Part shown: positions 13,318 through 26,253 of the stretch, piece by piece
How the letters are laid out: each line of letters begins with the position of its first letter
How positions within the stretch are numbered: the first letter of the stretch is position 1
The notes under the pieces: generated by a model
Told to the model about the DNA's origin: nothing
Database searches by the model: none
The model's input: the letters and a program-made list of their open reading frames with translations, nothing else
DNA from: Perognathus longimembris pacificus
Taxonomy: Eukaryota; Chordata; Mammalia; Rodentia; Heteromyidae
Reading direction: 5' to 3'
Length of the DNA stretch: 64,000 nt
NCBI RefSeq assembly: GCF_023159225.1
Contig: NC_063176.1
Coordinates: 12,516,463 to 12,580,462 of the forward strand
Made by a program: the position numbers and the translations under genes

Positions 13318-13536
13318 CTGTTCTTTTTGGTGCTGGTACTGGGGCTTGAACTCTAGACCTGAGCTTTCTGTTCTACCACTAAGCCACAGCTCTACTTCTG
13401 GCTTTCCGGTGGTTAACTGGATATAAGAAGGCTCACAGACTTTACTGTTTGGCTGGCTTTTGCACAGAAATCAACAAATCTCAGCCTCCTGAGTAGCTAG
13501 GATTACAAGAGTAAGCTACTGGTGCTAGCTTAGAAA
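13318..13536 (-). repeat. B1-dID-like dimeric SINE, reverse
   Basis: GGTGCTGGTACTGGGGCTTG starts it and CTCCTGAGTAGCTAGGATTA lies near the end. An (AT)n run follows at 13544-13570. Confidence 0.85.
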
Positions 13537-13543
13537 TAGGAAT

Positions 13544-13570
<27 letters not shown>
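13544..13570. repeat. (AT)n microsatellite
   Basis: About 13 AT units immediately after a reverse SINE. Confidence 0.95.
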
Positions 13571-13575
<5 letters not shown>

Positions 13576-14157
13576 ATACTCAATTTATATATAGTTATAA
13601 AATAAATGTTCCTCTTTTAAGGAAAAAAGGTATAAATTTAATTCATCATATTCACATTTTCAATCACTGGAAATCTGGGGTATAAATTGTACGGGTCATT
13701 CAAGTTCTGGCAACTTTCCTCCAAGTTCCACCAATCCAGTAACTCTAAGATGAGGAGGTTTTCTAGCTTCATGAAGAGAAACCCTAAAGAACCTTCTGTT
13801 TCATTATTACCAAGGCACAATACTGTCAGTTCCATAGACCCCACAATCTGTATACCACAATATTCCCAACTTTATTCCAAATACTTCTTAATTGCTCAGG
13901 AAACTTTTTAAAAAATTACATCCCATAACAAGTATGACAAGAAATGTATATGTATTCACTACCTTAAGCATGTAACTGTAACTCCTCTGTACATCATGCT
14001 GACAATAAAAAAAAAATTACATCCCCAGTTATTTAAAATACAGGTAAGTTAAAAATGTCTGTTCTTCTCTTTTATTTTTTGTAAAAGTGTAGTATTGTGT
14101 TCTGGCATTTTAGAAAAAATCAGTAAAATATTAAACTAATAAAATATCTTCTTTATT

Positions 14158-14272
14158 TTGGTAACGTGGAGTATGCCTGTAATCCCAGTAATCAAGATGC
14201 TAAAAGTAGGAAGATCTCAAGTTTCTGGCAACCTTGTCCTATACAGTAAAAACTCTGTCTCAAAACAGAGTA
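14158..14272 (+). repeat. B1-like monomer, diverged
   Basis: GTATGCCTGTAATCCCAGTA...ACTCTGTCTCAAAAC has the start and end of a B1 element. Comparable monomers lie at about 17775-17885, 19143-19245 and 52812-52925 (plus), and at about 11700-11845, 18738-18825, 30655-30745, 35640-35760 and 41940-42110 (minus). Confidence 0.7.
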
Positions 14273-15040
14273 CTGTATAACAAAGAGTTTCACTGCAATC
14301 TTTATTTTAGCTTTTTCCACATATACAAATTAGAATTGAGATGATAGAACTACTTAATATTTGCAAAACACACACCTACATATGAAATCACACTTGTATA
14401 TCGATAAATACAGAGTGGGAAGCTGGGTATGCTACACCATATCCTTAAACCAAGGCAGTATTATAAACAATAATGTACTATTCTAGTGTTCTCTACAGAA
14501 GAGTATTAATAATTATTATAAAGAAAAATTTCAGGCTGTCACTTTGTCACTTAATGTTAGGCTGTGGAATGAGGGGACCTGAAGCATGTGCTCAATATTC
14601 ACTAAAAAGTTGGACAGTAGTGGCTCCTACCCTAGATTGTGTGATCAACTATAATCTCATTTGATGGTGATATAATTCATATAACATATACCTATATGTA
14701 CATGAAAGAACACGACGTGACTATATGCAAGACCTAACGCTGGAGGCTCACTGAATAGGAAGACATGGCAGAGGGTGACAAGTGATGACTTCTATATATG
14801 CTGTATGTTCTCATGTCACCAGGACAGTCCTCCTCAGTTCTCAGAGGTACTCTATGTCATTTAACTAAACTCTGCTACATTATTTTTGTGCTTTTGAGTA
14901 GCAAGTGTAGGTTTATATTCTCCTAAAGTTTTACTTGAGCTTCATAATTACTAGGCACTATTCGTTCAATTCATTCTACAGAACACCTAAGACAATATTA
15001 CAAGCACAGGCATTTTAATGCTATAAAGAGGAAAAAAACA

Positions 15041-15282
15041 GCCTGGAGCAGCTGGCTTGTGGCTGTAATCCTAGCTACTCTGCAGGCTGAGATCTGAGAA
15101 TACTAGTTTTAGGTCAACCAGTGCAGGAAAGTTCATAAGATTCTATCTCTAATTAACCACCAAGAAAGTGGTCAAGTGGCAGAGTGCTAGCCCCAAGCGA
15201 CAAAGCTCAGTGACAGTCCCCAGTCTCTGAGGTCAAGCCCTAGGACATGCAGAAACACATGCACATACACACAAAAAAAAAT
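15041..15282 (+). repeat. B1-dID-like dimeric SINE
   Basis: GGCTGTAATCCTAGCTACTC, then ATTAACCACCAAGAAAGTGG, GTGGCAGAGTGCTAGCC and a poly(A) tail. Confidence 0.85.
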
Positions 15283-15900
15283 GGAAATAATTGCAAGACA
15301 AAGACCATTTCTAAATGGTGAACAAAGAGAGGAAAGTCAGAGAGCAAAGATCATAGAACAGAGAAATTAATGAACACTTTGAAGAGATATTTATATATGC
15401 ATTTTACATACATACACTGACAGATATATCTCTATCTACATACATATATGCAGACAATCATCTTGCTTTTTGAAAAAGTATACAATCAAAATGAAATCCA
15501 GATGATAAAATGGTTAATGACAGAAATGGGATGGGCAAAAGCTTCACAAAGATTACCACAGACAATGATAGTAATAAGATGTTCTTTTAAAAATTAATTG
15601 ATAAATCAATCATTTTATGCTAGGGATCATACCCACCATGCTCCATCACTAAGCTATAGCCCACCTCTGGAAAAATTCTTAACAGATTACATGAATAAAC
15701 TGAGTATAGTCATGTGTAAAACTAAAGGGATAAACTAAGTGGTAAGTTATGTTTAATGGATAATTATACTGATAGCTAATTCAGAAAATAAAGAGTTTCT
15801 CATGTCACATTTTGAGCATTTTCTTTTTCACTAACCAAGTGATTATTTTCAGGTAAGTGTACTTTTCAATGGGATGTTACTAAACAATATTTAAAAAACA

Positions 15901-16119
15901 GGGGCTGGGAATATGGCCTAGTGGCAAGAGTGCTTGCCTCCTATACATGATGCTCTGGGTTCGGTTCCCCCGCACCACATATATGGAAAACGGCCAGAAG
16001 GGGCGCTGTGGCTCAGGTGGCAGAGTGCTAGCCTGGAGCGGGAAGAAGCCAGGGACAGTGCTCAGGCCCTGAGTCCAAGGCCCAGGACTGGCCAAAAAAA
16101 TAAAATAAAATAAAATAAA
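15901..16119 (+). repeat. ID-type SINE with (TAAAA)n tail
   Basis: A full-length element whose tail has become a pentamer repeat, TAAAA (about four units, 16097-16119). In the RAPGEF2 transcript sense this reads as TTTTA units. Confidence 0.9.
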
Positions 16120-17170
16120 TTTTAAAAAGCCTGCTTCTTTCTAACCAAAGCTTACTGTAGTGTGTGTTACACTGAGGTAGAGCCTATTCAGTCTTACACA
16201 CATATAAGCTTCTAAAGGAAGTTTCTAAATATATTTTATTACTTCTAACAGGACTAAAAAGGTCTATTATTTGTTGCCCGGGTATCTTGGCCCAAATCCA
16301 AGGCAAGATGACCTTGTCCTTGAATAAAACAATAGATATTGCTTCCTTTCAGGCTTCTCTGTGAGCAAGGTCAAGGGAAAATCTCCTCAAGAGATAAAGT
16401 TCATTTCATCTCAAGAAATCTATCTGTCATAATAGACAAAACACAGGTCAGATAGGAAAGAAAAGAGGTCTTAACCTCTAAAAAGGGGCACAATTTAGCG
16501 TCTATAACTAGTGTTGGTGCTATTTTTCTATGTTAAGGAAAATGCATCAATTAAGTTGTGCTAAAGGAAACATTATCCAGTGCTTACACAGAAGGGCAAA
16601 TTTGTCATTGTAAGATCAAAGCAATTTTTAAAAACTGAATTTCCTCAAGTCTACTCTAGTTAACAGATTATAGGATGGGAAAAGTGAAAAGAAGGTTGTA
16701 TTCCTTTGCTGAATCTTCAAATAACAGCCCTGAATATATCAGGTATACTAAAATCCTTCATGTGTGCATATGCACATGCACTTGCACACACCCCACCCCT
16801 GGACTGAACTACTCTCCATTGATGAATTTCTCAAATAGTGGCAATTTTGCTGTTGTCTTATGTTTCTCATAACTTTCATGATCTTTCATTCACATCTTCT
16901 TGCTACAGCCTCCACATTATCCAGCCATGAAGTCTTTATTCTAAACTCTTAAAATGGATACATTTTTGCAAACTCCAACCATACCCTTGATGCATAGTAC
17001 ATAGAAGGAGGACTCATTCAAGCCAGAATCTTACATCTGTAAAGATCAAGTAATTTCTAAACACCAGTTAGACGATAATTAAATGAATATTGAGTGTGAT
17101 TACTACTGAGGTAGAGAACAAGTGTGAAGAGAAACGAGTAAGTCAAAGTCAAGCAAAAAGCATTCCCAAG

Positions 17171-17372
17171 GGGGCTAGGAATATGGCCTAGTGTTAAGAG
17201 TGCTCGCCTTGTATACATGAATCCCTGGGTTCCATTCTTCAGCACCACATATATAGAAAAAGCCAAACGTGGGGCTGTGGCTCAAGTGGTAGAGTGCTAG
17301 CCTTTAGCTAAAAGAAGCTAGGGACAGTGCTCAGGCCCTGAGCTCAAGCCCCAGGTCTGGCAAAAAAAAAAA
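17171..17372 (+). repeat. ID-type two-part SINE, more diverged
   Basis: Begins GGGGCTAGGAATATGG and keeps both halves. It shows several substitutions in the B box (GGTTCCATTCTTC) and ends in an 11-A tail. Confidence 0.85.
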
Positions 17373-19799
17373 GTATTCATGGTACACTGAGAAATGGCAA
17401 TGCAAAGGAAAAGGAACCTCAAGTATTTGTATCAATACCTCCTAAGTTTCAAAAGCACACCTGAAAGAAAATATGTCCATAAAATAAAGAATGGAGATTT
17501 TAGAGAGCCTTAAGTGAGCAGCAGAAATTTAGAAACCATGACTCATGATCTCTCCTCCTTCTTGCCTAACACACAAGTCATCGCCAGCATGGACTTAGGA
17601 GCTGAAGCTGCACTTCATATGGTAGGCAGGCTTCCCTAGGACAGACACATGACACCAACAGAAAGGATTAATAAGGCCAGTGAGCCCAGGTGGCTGTGGT
17701 TAGGTAGCAAGAGTCACAATAGAATAAGCTAAAGAAGTTGAGGCCTGAAACTTATGTTTAAAGAGTTAACTAGCAACTCAGGCCCCATGGCTCGTGTCTA
17801 GTCATAGCTATACTTGAAGACTGGGGCAGGAGGATCACCCGAGCCCAGGAGTTAAGGATTAGCCTGGCAACTTTTATAAAAAGGAAGTGGGAAGGGCAGG
17901 GGAAGGGGGAGGGATGGCTAGTGACAAGGGGGCTGAGATGAAAATGATTATATTATGGTTTGAAGCCAGCCTAAGCAGGAAAGCCCAAGACTACAGATCT
18001 GTAGCTTGAACCAAATACGTGTCGAGTATTAAATAACTAAGCAGTGAAAAGGAGAGCCCACAAATTAGGGTCCAGACATAGAAAGATAGAAAGAAGAGGA
18101 AGAACTTGTGCTTGATGACATACTGTACTGATAATCAACACTCAAGATAATTCCAAAAGCGATAAATTCATTGGATGAGCCATCCAACACAAGGTTTTAT
18201 ATAATTATTTTGGTCACAATGCTATTTCTCTTTTATGTGTATATATCAAGAAAAAAAGAATGGGAAAAAGTTAATACTTGTTTCAAGTTGTATAGTTTAT
18301 CAATTAGTACTAATCATTCTAATTACATAATTCAGACTAAGCCAGACACATAAGGAAGATAGCAATAGATCTGTGTTAAAGCAAGAGACACAAAATCCCA
18401 ACAACACTAAACTCCAATGACGGCCATAAATAAATATGATTATATATGAAAAATTTGATAAAAATATAATATAGTGCCTACCACACAATAAATGCTCAAT
18501 AAATGGTAACGAATGCACTTATTCCCTCCACTTACATATACCTCCATTTCTTACTATTTTAAATCATGACTTAAAATTTAAACTAGAAAACAGATTACCA
18601 GTATGATAAAAAATCAAATTTATTTACTTTATTGTGGCTTATTTTTAACTTTTATGATATTTCAATGTGATATAACATGATAGAACTTTCAAAACAAAAC
18701 ATTGGTGATTTGAGGAAATAAAAAAAAATTTTAAGAGTCTCCCTATATAGCTCAGGTTGGCCTAGAAGTTTTAATCCTTCTGCCTCATTCTTCTGGGGAC
18801 TAAGATTATAGCTGTACAATGCCATTCCTTGATTGAATAAAAAAGGACCTCAACATTTCCAACACATGTAGCCTATAAAACTTTTCATTTAATAGTGATG
18901 AACAGTCTGTTCAATTAGTGGTACAAAGCAGTCTTTTGGAAAATGTAGATTTATAGTACATCTCTAACATGTTAACAGTTTCTTATTTTCAAAACTTACA
19001 AGACTTTCATATTTCCAAAATCACATGATTCCTCTAAAGACCTCTTGCAAAGCACCACATTCCTATAAAAACACAGACCAGTATGTGTGTAATTCTGGTG
19101 GTCATCTCAGTGTTATCAACAGACTATCTAAAAAGAGGACAGGGCCATGTACAGTGGTGCATGACTGCAATCCCAGCATTCAGTAGGCAAGAGGATGAGG
19201 TCCAGACAGACTAGGATACATAGGGTGACCCAGTCTCAAACCTCTAAAAAGAAGAAAAACTTTGCGGAGATAATGACAAAATGCGTAAGATTCGATCATT
19301 TACAGATTAAGTAAGATTTAATTAATTAAGTTATGCACTTGTGTAGATTTTCTCAAGACTGGTGCTCTACCATTTGAGCCACACCTCCACTTTGGGCTCT
19401 TTTCTGGTTAGTTGGAGGTAAGAGTCTTACAGATTTAAATGGGACTTTATTAAACCAAAAAAACTCAGTTAAGCAAATTAACAATGTTTATTACATTCTT
19501 GTTATGTGGCAGGCACTGATATAGGCACTACATGATGAAACATAAGTGACTAGAGAATAAAGAGCCTGTAAGCTCAGAAGGATCCCAATAAAATACTATA
19601 AGTGAATCTAAGACTTGTGTCATTACAGAAAAAAAAGAACCTTCCAAATTTACCATTTTTGTTTTTAGTAAAGAAAGCTACAGCCATTTTGAAGAAGTAA
19701 AACAGAATCATTTGTGAATTTGGCAAATCTGATTTATTTGAAATTAGCTTTGACCATCTTTTCTCAAAGCTCACAGATAGAAGAGCTTCTCACTCACTC

Positions 19800-21500
19800 A
19801 AGAGCCACAGCCACTGTTGACTAAGTCAAATTTTCTGTGAGAGCCCAATTAATTTTTTAGTGCATCATTAACACTTAAAGGTCAAATTATTAAAGAGCAA
19901 AGTCAAGATCCGCAGTGGACAGACAGGCACCAGGCAAGTCGACTCCTAGCTTCACACATGGCCAGCTCCAGTGCACCTGGTGCTTTGGAGTGGAAAATTC
20001 AAGAACTTCAACTTTGCACAAAAGCATCATGTGAAATATCATTCACGTTTTCTACAACTTGCTTAAACCAAAGTATTTTATGGACAGTGCTAGTTTTGTA
20101 TTGTATTAGGTTTTAGCTAGAAACAAAACAGGAAAAAAATCTTAAAGACTATGTCAACAGTCATTTGAGTGTATGCACTATTTGGTGCTATGATCCCAAA
20201 TGCTCATTTTCATAACCCAGAGGTGCTTAGCTCCAAAGACAGGCTACTGAATCCAGCCTAGAATGGAATTCCTCTACAATCATCCTTAAAGCAGAAGGCT
20301 GCTCAATCTGTCCACCAGATCCTAAGAGATTTAGCAAGACGAGGAGCCCATTAAAGACTAAAACCACACCCCAACCTGCCACAAACAAAGCTCCCACCTA
20401 AGAACACCTCAAGGTCCACTCACGAATGAGGTGCTGCCTTAGCAATAATTTACCTTAATAAAAGCTCTTGTACTTAGTTAATGCTGTTCGCATCGTGAAC
20501 AAAATTAAACTGCACTCATAAACATAAGCAACTAAATATTCTAAATTCATACATGCCTAGTTACAAATTTTCAAAGCCTGAGCAATTTATAGTCATAGTT
20601 GAAGTTTATCATCTCAATTTTGTTTAATAATGCATAAAAGATAATTATTGAACCTTAATGCAATAACCTACTGGATCTAGAATGCATGAGCCGACACTTC
20701 TAAAGGACCGAAAATTCTATGTAAGCTGCCTAGATTTAGTCATTTTCATGTTGGCTGTCAATGTCGTGAAGTAAAGCATTGTCGAAGAACCTACAGCTTG
20801 GAGATATAAAGTAGCACATGTGAGCTCAAATTCCTGGAGCAGGCAGCTCTGATCTGATGCTAGGCACAGGAAAGTGTTTCTTCCAAACAGCAGTATCTGC
20901 CTGTGGGATCCCAGCAAGCTAATCGCACAGCTGACTCATGGGATCAATTATAAAGAAGCAGTCATTCTTTTGTGTGGCATTAAAAAACATAGTGTGCTGT
21001 CACTGCCGATTACCATGTTAAGATGTCAGATGAGTCCCCCTGATCATTTTATTACCAAATCAATAACCAAAGCTCTCCCTCTCCCTCCTCCCTCCAATTG
21101 ACATATCAATTCTTCACCACAAATTCCTATTGGCAATAATCTATCTCATGCTCTTCCACTAAATTCAACTACAAAAATGCTTCAAAAACTATTGAGGTAT
21201 TATGTTAGAGCCAAACTGTTCAAGTATTAGTTTCTAATAATAAAAATCAGCTGTCCAATATCTCTCCATTAGTGGTTTTGATTTAAACAAATTATTGCTA
21301 ATCCTCAAGATTTTTTAAAATTACAGTCAAATTGAGAGAGCAAGCCAGTAACTCCCCCTACCCCACCCCCTCCTCTGAGCAGGCGATCACACCCTCTAAA
21401 CCACTGTTTTCCCTAAAGAGACAGAACTACAACCCCTATTGTAAAGAGGCTCTCTGGCGTGCTCCCCGGCAAGGGCAGCGGCAGCGATGTGATGTGATAC
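19800..21500. other. Repeat-poor block, probably conserved non-coding DNA
   Basis: In contrast to the SINE-filled flanks, I recognise no interspersed repeat in this stretch. It is AT-rich but of high complexity, with motif-dense segments such as 20920-21120. It directly follows the alternative first exon in the transcript sense. Such blocks next to alternative promoters of neuronal genes often carry conserved enhancers. Conservation itself cannot be judged from one sequence. Confidence 0.3.
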
Positions 21501-21504
21501 TTAC

Positions 21505-21564
21505 AGAGAGCTTCTCCTGCTGGCCCACAACTCCATGGTGAGCAGGGACTGCCAGGGGTTTCAT
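21505..21564 (-). CDS. RAPGEF2: RAPGEF2 alternative first coding exon (short N terminus)
   Basis: Seen: ATG at 21564-21562 on the minus strand opens a 20-codon segment starting MKPLAVPAHHG and ending GQQEKLS, followed directly by a consensus donor GTAAGT (21504-21499). It ends at a codon boundary. The in-frame TAA at 21594-21592, ten codons upstream, shows that this ATG starts the frame. Known: the reference human RAPGEF2 protein begins MKPLAIPANHG...GQQEKHS before LPADFTKLHL. I count four differences from that remembered sequence (I6V, N9H, M13V, H19L). Inferred: this exon has its own promoter and gives the isoform lacking the first cyclic-nucleotide-binding-like region encoded by the exons at 46-48 kb. 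The next exon was not found down to position 1, so the following intron exceeds 21 kb. Confidence 0.95.
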
Positions 21565-22800
21565 AATGAAGAAACATAGGTTGAACTGAATTTACACATC
21601 ATGTACCAATCTCTCACGACAGCAAGTCCCCCTCTATAGCATGAAATTAAAAGAAAAAAAGGAGGAAAAAAAAGAGAGGAAGGAAAAGCAGGCTGCAGGC
21701 TGGAAGTGTCACTACTGTAAGCTTAAAAACCCTTCACACTTGTAGACCAGAAAAGGAATCTGAACAAACAGCTCGTCTCCATTTTTATAACACTGAAACT
21801 CTAACCCTCTGAGGTTATGACAAAACTGGAAAAACCTCACATGGTCTGCAGTCTTCTTAGAGAACAAGACCATTTCTGAGGCTGAAGAACAAGAGGCAAA
21901 AGAAAAGGAGGAAAAAAAAATCCTAAAATGGCTGACTGCACACAGGCTCCCTCAAAAAGGCTTAATACAGAATTATATTAGCCAGGGTGGTATAAGAGCT
22001 GGCCCCTAGCATTCAGCCAAGCATTGATAACACTCTTGTTTCATTTGCAATCACACACAAGACCCCTCCAACCAAGAAAAGAAAAAGAGAAAAAGAAAGT
22101 GAAAAAAAAAAATCAGGGCAGAGCATGTGAATCGGGGATCTCCTCCCTAGCTGCTAATGATGCTGACCGTGGCGACCAGTGATCTCTGCCCCAATCCACT
22201 AACCAAGTCTGCACAATTAATCTTAGCAGCATGACACTGATGGACATTTAATTTAATGATGTCTGTCCCTCACACTCAACACAAGCACGCCTGCTAGCAA
22301 GAGAGGCACTAACAGAAACACAGCACATGCACACACAAGTCTCCAGAACCATGAGTCTGAATGCAATACACCAATATAATTACATTATTGTGCTTACTTT
22401 GGAGGACCATGGCTGCAGGCAGTTGGCATAGCAACGCACAAGGAAAGCCATTTCCTGGGTAGAGAGAAAGCTTCCTTTTTCTAAATAAAAAATTCCTCTT
22501 AGGAAGCAAACGGCATTGCTGCTTCCTGCAGAAAGCAAGACACTGTAGTCTGTCTCTTAACCTGCAAGGCTCACACTCGATGCGGTTCTAGTGATGTAAG
22601 TGGATTTCTCGCTCACCCTCCCTCTCCCTATATACACGGAAATATTCAGCTCAAATGGTACACACATTCCTTAAGACTCGCCCCCTCCTCTACTTAACTA
22701 TTTCACTCATTAAGGTAGCGATGGACAATTTAGATAAAATAATGAGCTCTTGCCTGTATTATATCAGCGGCTGTAGGTTAAGCAAGTCTCAGAGGGGTGG
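21565..22800 (-). promoter_or_regulatory. RAPGEF2: Probable 5' UTR and promoter region of the short RAPGEF2 isoform
   Basis: This is the sequence immediately upstream, on the minus strand, of the MKPLA first exon. It is free of recognisable SINEs and has purine-rich blocks around 21647-21690 and 22074-22110. It has higher complexity than the flanks, with TAAT-containing stretches such as 22150-22290. A TATATAGGG motif in the correct orientation lies at 22634-22626, about 1.06 kb before the ATG. No transcription start can be fixed from sequence alone. A spliced 5' UTR is also possible, because an AG follows a short pyrimidine stretch near 21589. The promoter role is inferred from position. Confidence 0.4.
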
Positions 22801-23035
22801 AATCCATTGAATGCTGACTCCAAATACTATCACTGAAGACAGGGTGGGAAAACACAGTAAGGACTTCCTTGAACAGCTTTCAACTAAAATACAAATTTTC
22901 ACCAAGGTGGGGATGAATAAATGGGTGCCTACCTCACTTCAATTATCATTGTATTACCATAAATAAGTATGTACCAAAAATGTGTAAAATACACACAGGT
23001 GTTGTGCAAATCTCGACTGATTTTCACAAACAGCT

Positions 23036-23038
<3 letters not shown>

Positions 23039-23075
<37 letters not shown>
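23039..23075. repeat. (CA)n microsatellite
   Basis: About 18 CA units near the edge of the repeat-poor promoter region. Confidence 0.96.
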
Positions 23076-23077
<2 letters not shown>

Positions 23078-23632
23078 TTTTGTCTTGCCAACAGTAAGAT
23101 AAACCTACTTGAGCCTCTCCCCTCACTCTACTTTTTCTGAAGCAAATCAAACTTTTGGAGGTAGGAAGGATGTGATATTCTATTTTACTGTAAATTCTTA
23201 ATTTCACTTAGGTATATAGGTTTGTTTGAAAGACTACATAAGGTTGACAAGAAAGAAAGTTAAGTATTTTTTGCAACATGGGTCTCACAATCAGATCATC
23301 TATAAATGGTACATAGAACAGAAAGTAGATCTAAAAAAATCTAAAATCTTTAGTGATGGATTCTGGATTATCAGTGTTTGATAACTTGTGCTTCTTTTCT
23401 ATCTTATGACTGTTTCCATCCCTTCTTCCTTCCTCTTCCAATCTAAAAGCAACCATTCTAATACAGCTGTCAAGATCCTTCTCCCTACTCATCCCCACCC
23501 TCTTTCTTCAGATCCTATAATCCAGTATTCCTCTGTTCCACATGTACTTATTAACCATCTTCTCCACAACCAAAGGGCCTTCCTTCCATTTTTAAATGCC
23601 CATGTCTCTTCCCATCTCAAAAACATAACCAG

Positions 23633-23860
23633 AAGCTAGGCTTATTGGTTCAAGCCTTTAATCCCAGCTACCTGAGAGGCAGAGATCAGGGGATCAAGGT
23701 TTGAGGCCAGCTAGGCAAAATAAGTTCAAGGAAACGCCATCTCAGTGATCGGCTGGATGCGAAGGCATGCCTGTCATTCCCAGCAACCTAGGAAAGCGTA
23801 AGTAGGAGAATGGAAGCCCAGACTGGACTGGGAACAAAGAAAGATCCTATGTTGAAAAGA
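23633..23860 (+). repeat. Two diverged B1-like SINE units
   Basis: AGGCTTATTGGTTCAAGCCT with TAATCCCAGCTACCTGAGAG forms a first B1-like unit. A second follows with GCATGCCTGTCATTCCCAGC. An ID-like monomer comes next at 23876. Confidence 0.7.
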
Positions 23861-23875
23861 ACCAATGCAAACAGG

Positions 23876-23972
23876 GGCTGGAGGTATGGCTTGACTGGTG
23901 GGTCACATGCCTAGCAAGTATGAGGCCTTGATTTCAATCTCTAGAACCATTACTGCTTTAAAAAAAAAAAAA
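23876..23972 (+). repeat. ID-like monomer with poly(A)
   Basis: GGGGCTGGAGGTATGGCTTGA starts a tRNA-like unit with a B-box-like TTGATTTCAATC and ends in a run of A. It is a single unit without the second part. Confidence 0.7.
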
Positions 23973-25017
23973 AAGTTACATCTATGCTTCCCTGTGACAG
24001 TCTCACTTTCTTACCCTACTTCACAAGCAAATCTCAAGAATTATCAGATCTGGCTCTCACTGTTCCCCCTGAGCCCCCACCCCTGGGTTATGCAAATGAA
24101 GGGCAACTGTGATCCAGAATACAATTTACACTTCTATAAGTCTCTCTATCCCCCCTATCAAAAACAACTGTTACTAAATTCTCTATTTTTTCTCTGGGTT
24201 AGATGTTAACATCTCTGCTGTTATCGTCCCACTCAAATCATTGTGTTTTGTCTTGAGAATGACAAAAAGCCCCTTAGTCAACTGATTCCATTCTAACTGC
24301 ATACACTCAACTCATTTATCATACTACTTCCTAATGGAAGTCTGGTCATTCCACCTTCATCTATGTTGCTCCTTTTACAAGTTAAAGCATTTCAATGGCT
24401 TCCCATTGTGTGTAGCATAAAGACCAGAATACCTGTTACGATATGCAAGGTTTATACACTTTCTAGGCTCACACCAAGTTCACATTCTCTCTTTACACTC
24501 AAGAGCTCTGGAGCTGCTTTTCCGTCCTTGATGAGCAAAAGAAGCCCTGCACATGTTACTTTCTCTGCCTGAAATGATCCTTCTTCCTCCCTTTCCTTGT
24601 CTGCTCTAGGTTCTCAAAATGTACTGGTGAGATGTCCTCAAGGTTATCACAACAGTGTCCATCTTTTCACCGAAGCTCCTACCTTCTGCTTCCCCCACAC
24701 ACTCCAACATCCATGATGGCTGATACCAACTTTATTTAAGTACACACTGTACTTGGAACACCAAGCAGGGTGCTCACTGTGAGCACTCATATTTTGTTGC
24801 ATGAATAAAATCTCCACTAACTGTGAGTTGGACAATGGTAAGACCTTATAGGATCTTCTAGATTGGTTCTGGTCAAAATCTCAAATATTTTTCTATAATA
24901 GACATAATGAATACTATAAAAGTAAACGGTACCAACAATAAGAAGTAACCCAATCAAAAAGGAGGTATTAACATACAAATAAAATGTGGTACATACATAC
25001 ATACACATATACATATA

Positions 25018-25330
25018 TATGGACATTCTTCAGCCTTAAAAACTAAAATTCTGTTAAATGTTAAAAGATGGAAGACATGAGGCTAACTAAAATAGTCAAT
25101 CACAGAAGAACAAAGGCTGTAAATTATTCAAATTCTTAGAGAATGCTAGAATGTGTGGCTGCCATGTGCTGAGAGGAGAGACTGATTACTGGGCTCCACA
25201 TTTCACTTGACAAGATGAAAAAAGTTCTGGAGATGGATGGTGGCTACGACTGCATAACAATGGGGATTGCCACTGAACTTAAAATACTTACAGTGGTATA
25301 TATTATAATGTTATAAGTAGTTCTGGCAAC
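25018..25330 (+). repeat. Old LINE 3'-end fragment
   Basis: TTCTTCAGCCTTAAAAAC, ATGGAAGACATGAGGCTAAC, CTGGAGATGGATGGTGGCTA and ATTGCCACTGAACTTAAAAT are landmarks of a mammalian L1 3' end. The piece is much diverged. Confidence 0.6.
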
Positions 25331-26253
25331 TCAAGGATTAGATAATCAGCTTCCACAGTTTCTACCTAACCCACCCCAAGGTATCCACATGCCAACAATT
25401 CTCAAGCATCTAAGACAGAGAAGCTCCATGTGCCTGACCTTCTTGGAAGGAAAGCAACCTAATGGGGAAATATAGTCAGAAAAATCATACATCCTCAGGC
25501 ACTCATGCTTCCCTGTGCTGAGATGGTGTAACTCTTCATAGCATGGCTCTTTGCCTACTATCTGCATACCTGATCTCAGAGCTAGAATACAGAAACCACA
25601 TTAAACACTTCTACAGTCAAACATAAGCCTACCAGATTATAGTAGGCCAAACACTATTTAAGAAATAAGATAAAATCAAGGCTTATTAGACTCCTTTTAC
25701 ATAACCAAGAATAATCACCTTATTATTCTTGAACCACCTAAATTTGACAAATAGTAAATAGATCCAACTCAAACAACAATGAAAGTATAACAACTCTGCT
25801 CTCAGACAAAAATACCCAAAGACTTCTAAATTCTCATTAACAAAACTCCAAAAGAGAGAGGTTACATATTTCAAGAAACTACTTAAGGCTTTCCATTGTA
25901 AATGTAATGCTACTGTTTCCTTTCTAGATTTTCCTGTGAAGTGTTCACTTACTAATTATTGTGAAACTAAAACAAACAAACAAAAAAAACCAAACTGGTA
26001 GTATCTTACTCCTAGTAATTACTAATCAGATTTAGAACTTGTGTGGCACAAATCCAACATATTTCAGTATGTTTTACATCTCTGAATTAAGCTTCACCTA
26101 TACCCAAGGGATACATGAAAACAATGTATTTACTTATCATTAGAAAAACAGTGTATATTGAGAGGGGGGAGGAAGGACAATGGAGAGCAAGACACAGTAA
26201 AAATGATCACAGTACTATACAGTCATGCATAAAAATGCCATAAGAAACCCCAG

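Larger units (their letters stand above)
1..19799 (-). other. RAPGEF2: RAPGEF2 intron (after short-form first exon), first part
   Basis: No coding exon was recognised here. I looked for the expected next exon (starting LPADFTKLHL and rich in Ser/Asp) on the minus strand and did not find it. The open frames in this stretch are short. Several are SINE translations, recognisable by repeated peptides such as ASPGPWTQGLSTVPGF, which come from the ID-type element read in reverse. Gene-free stretches between the listed repeats hold AT-rich unique sequence with old, unclassifiable repeat debris. Confidence 0.75.
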
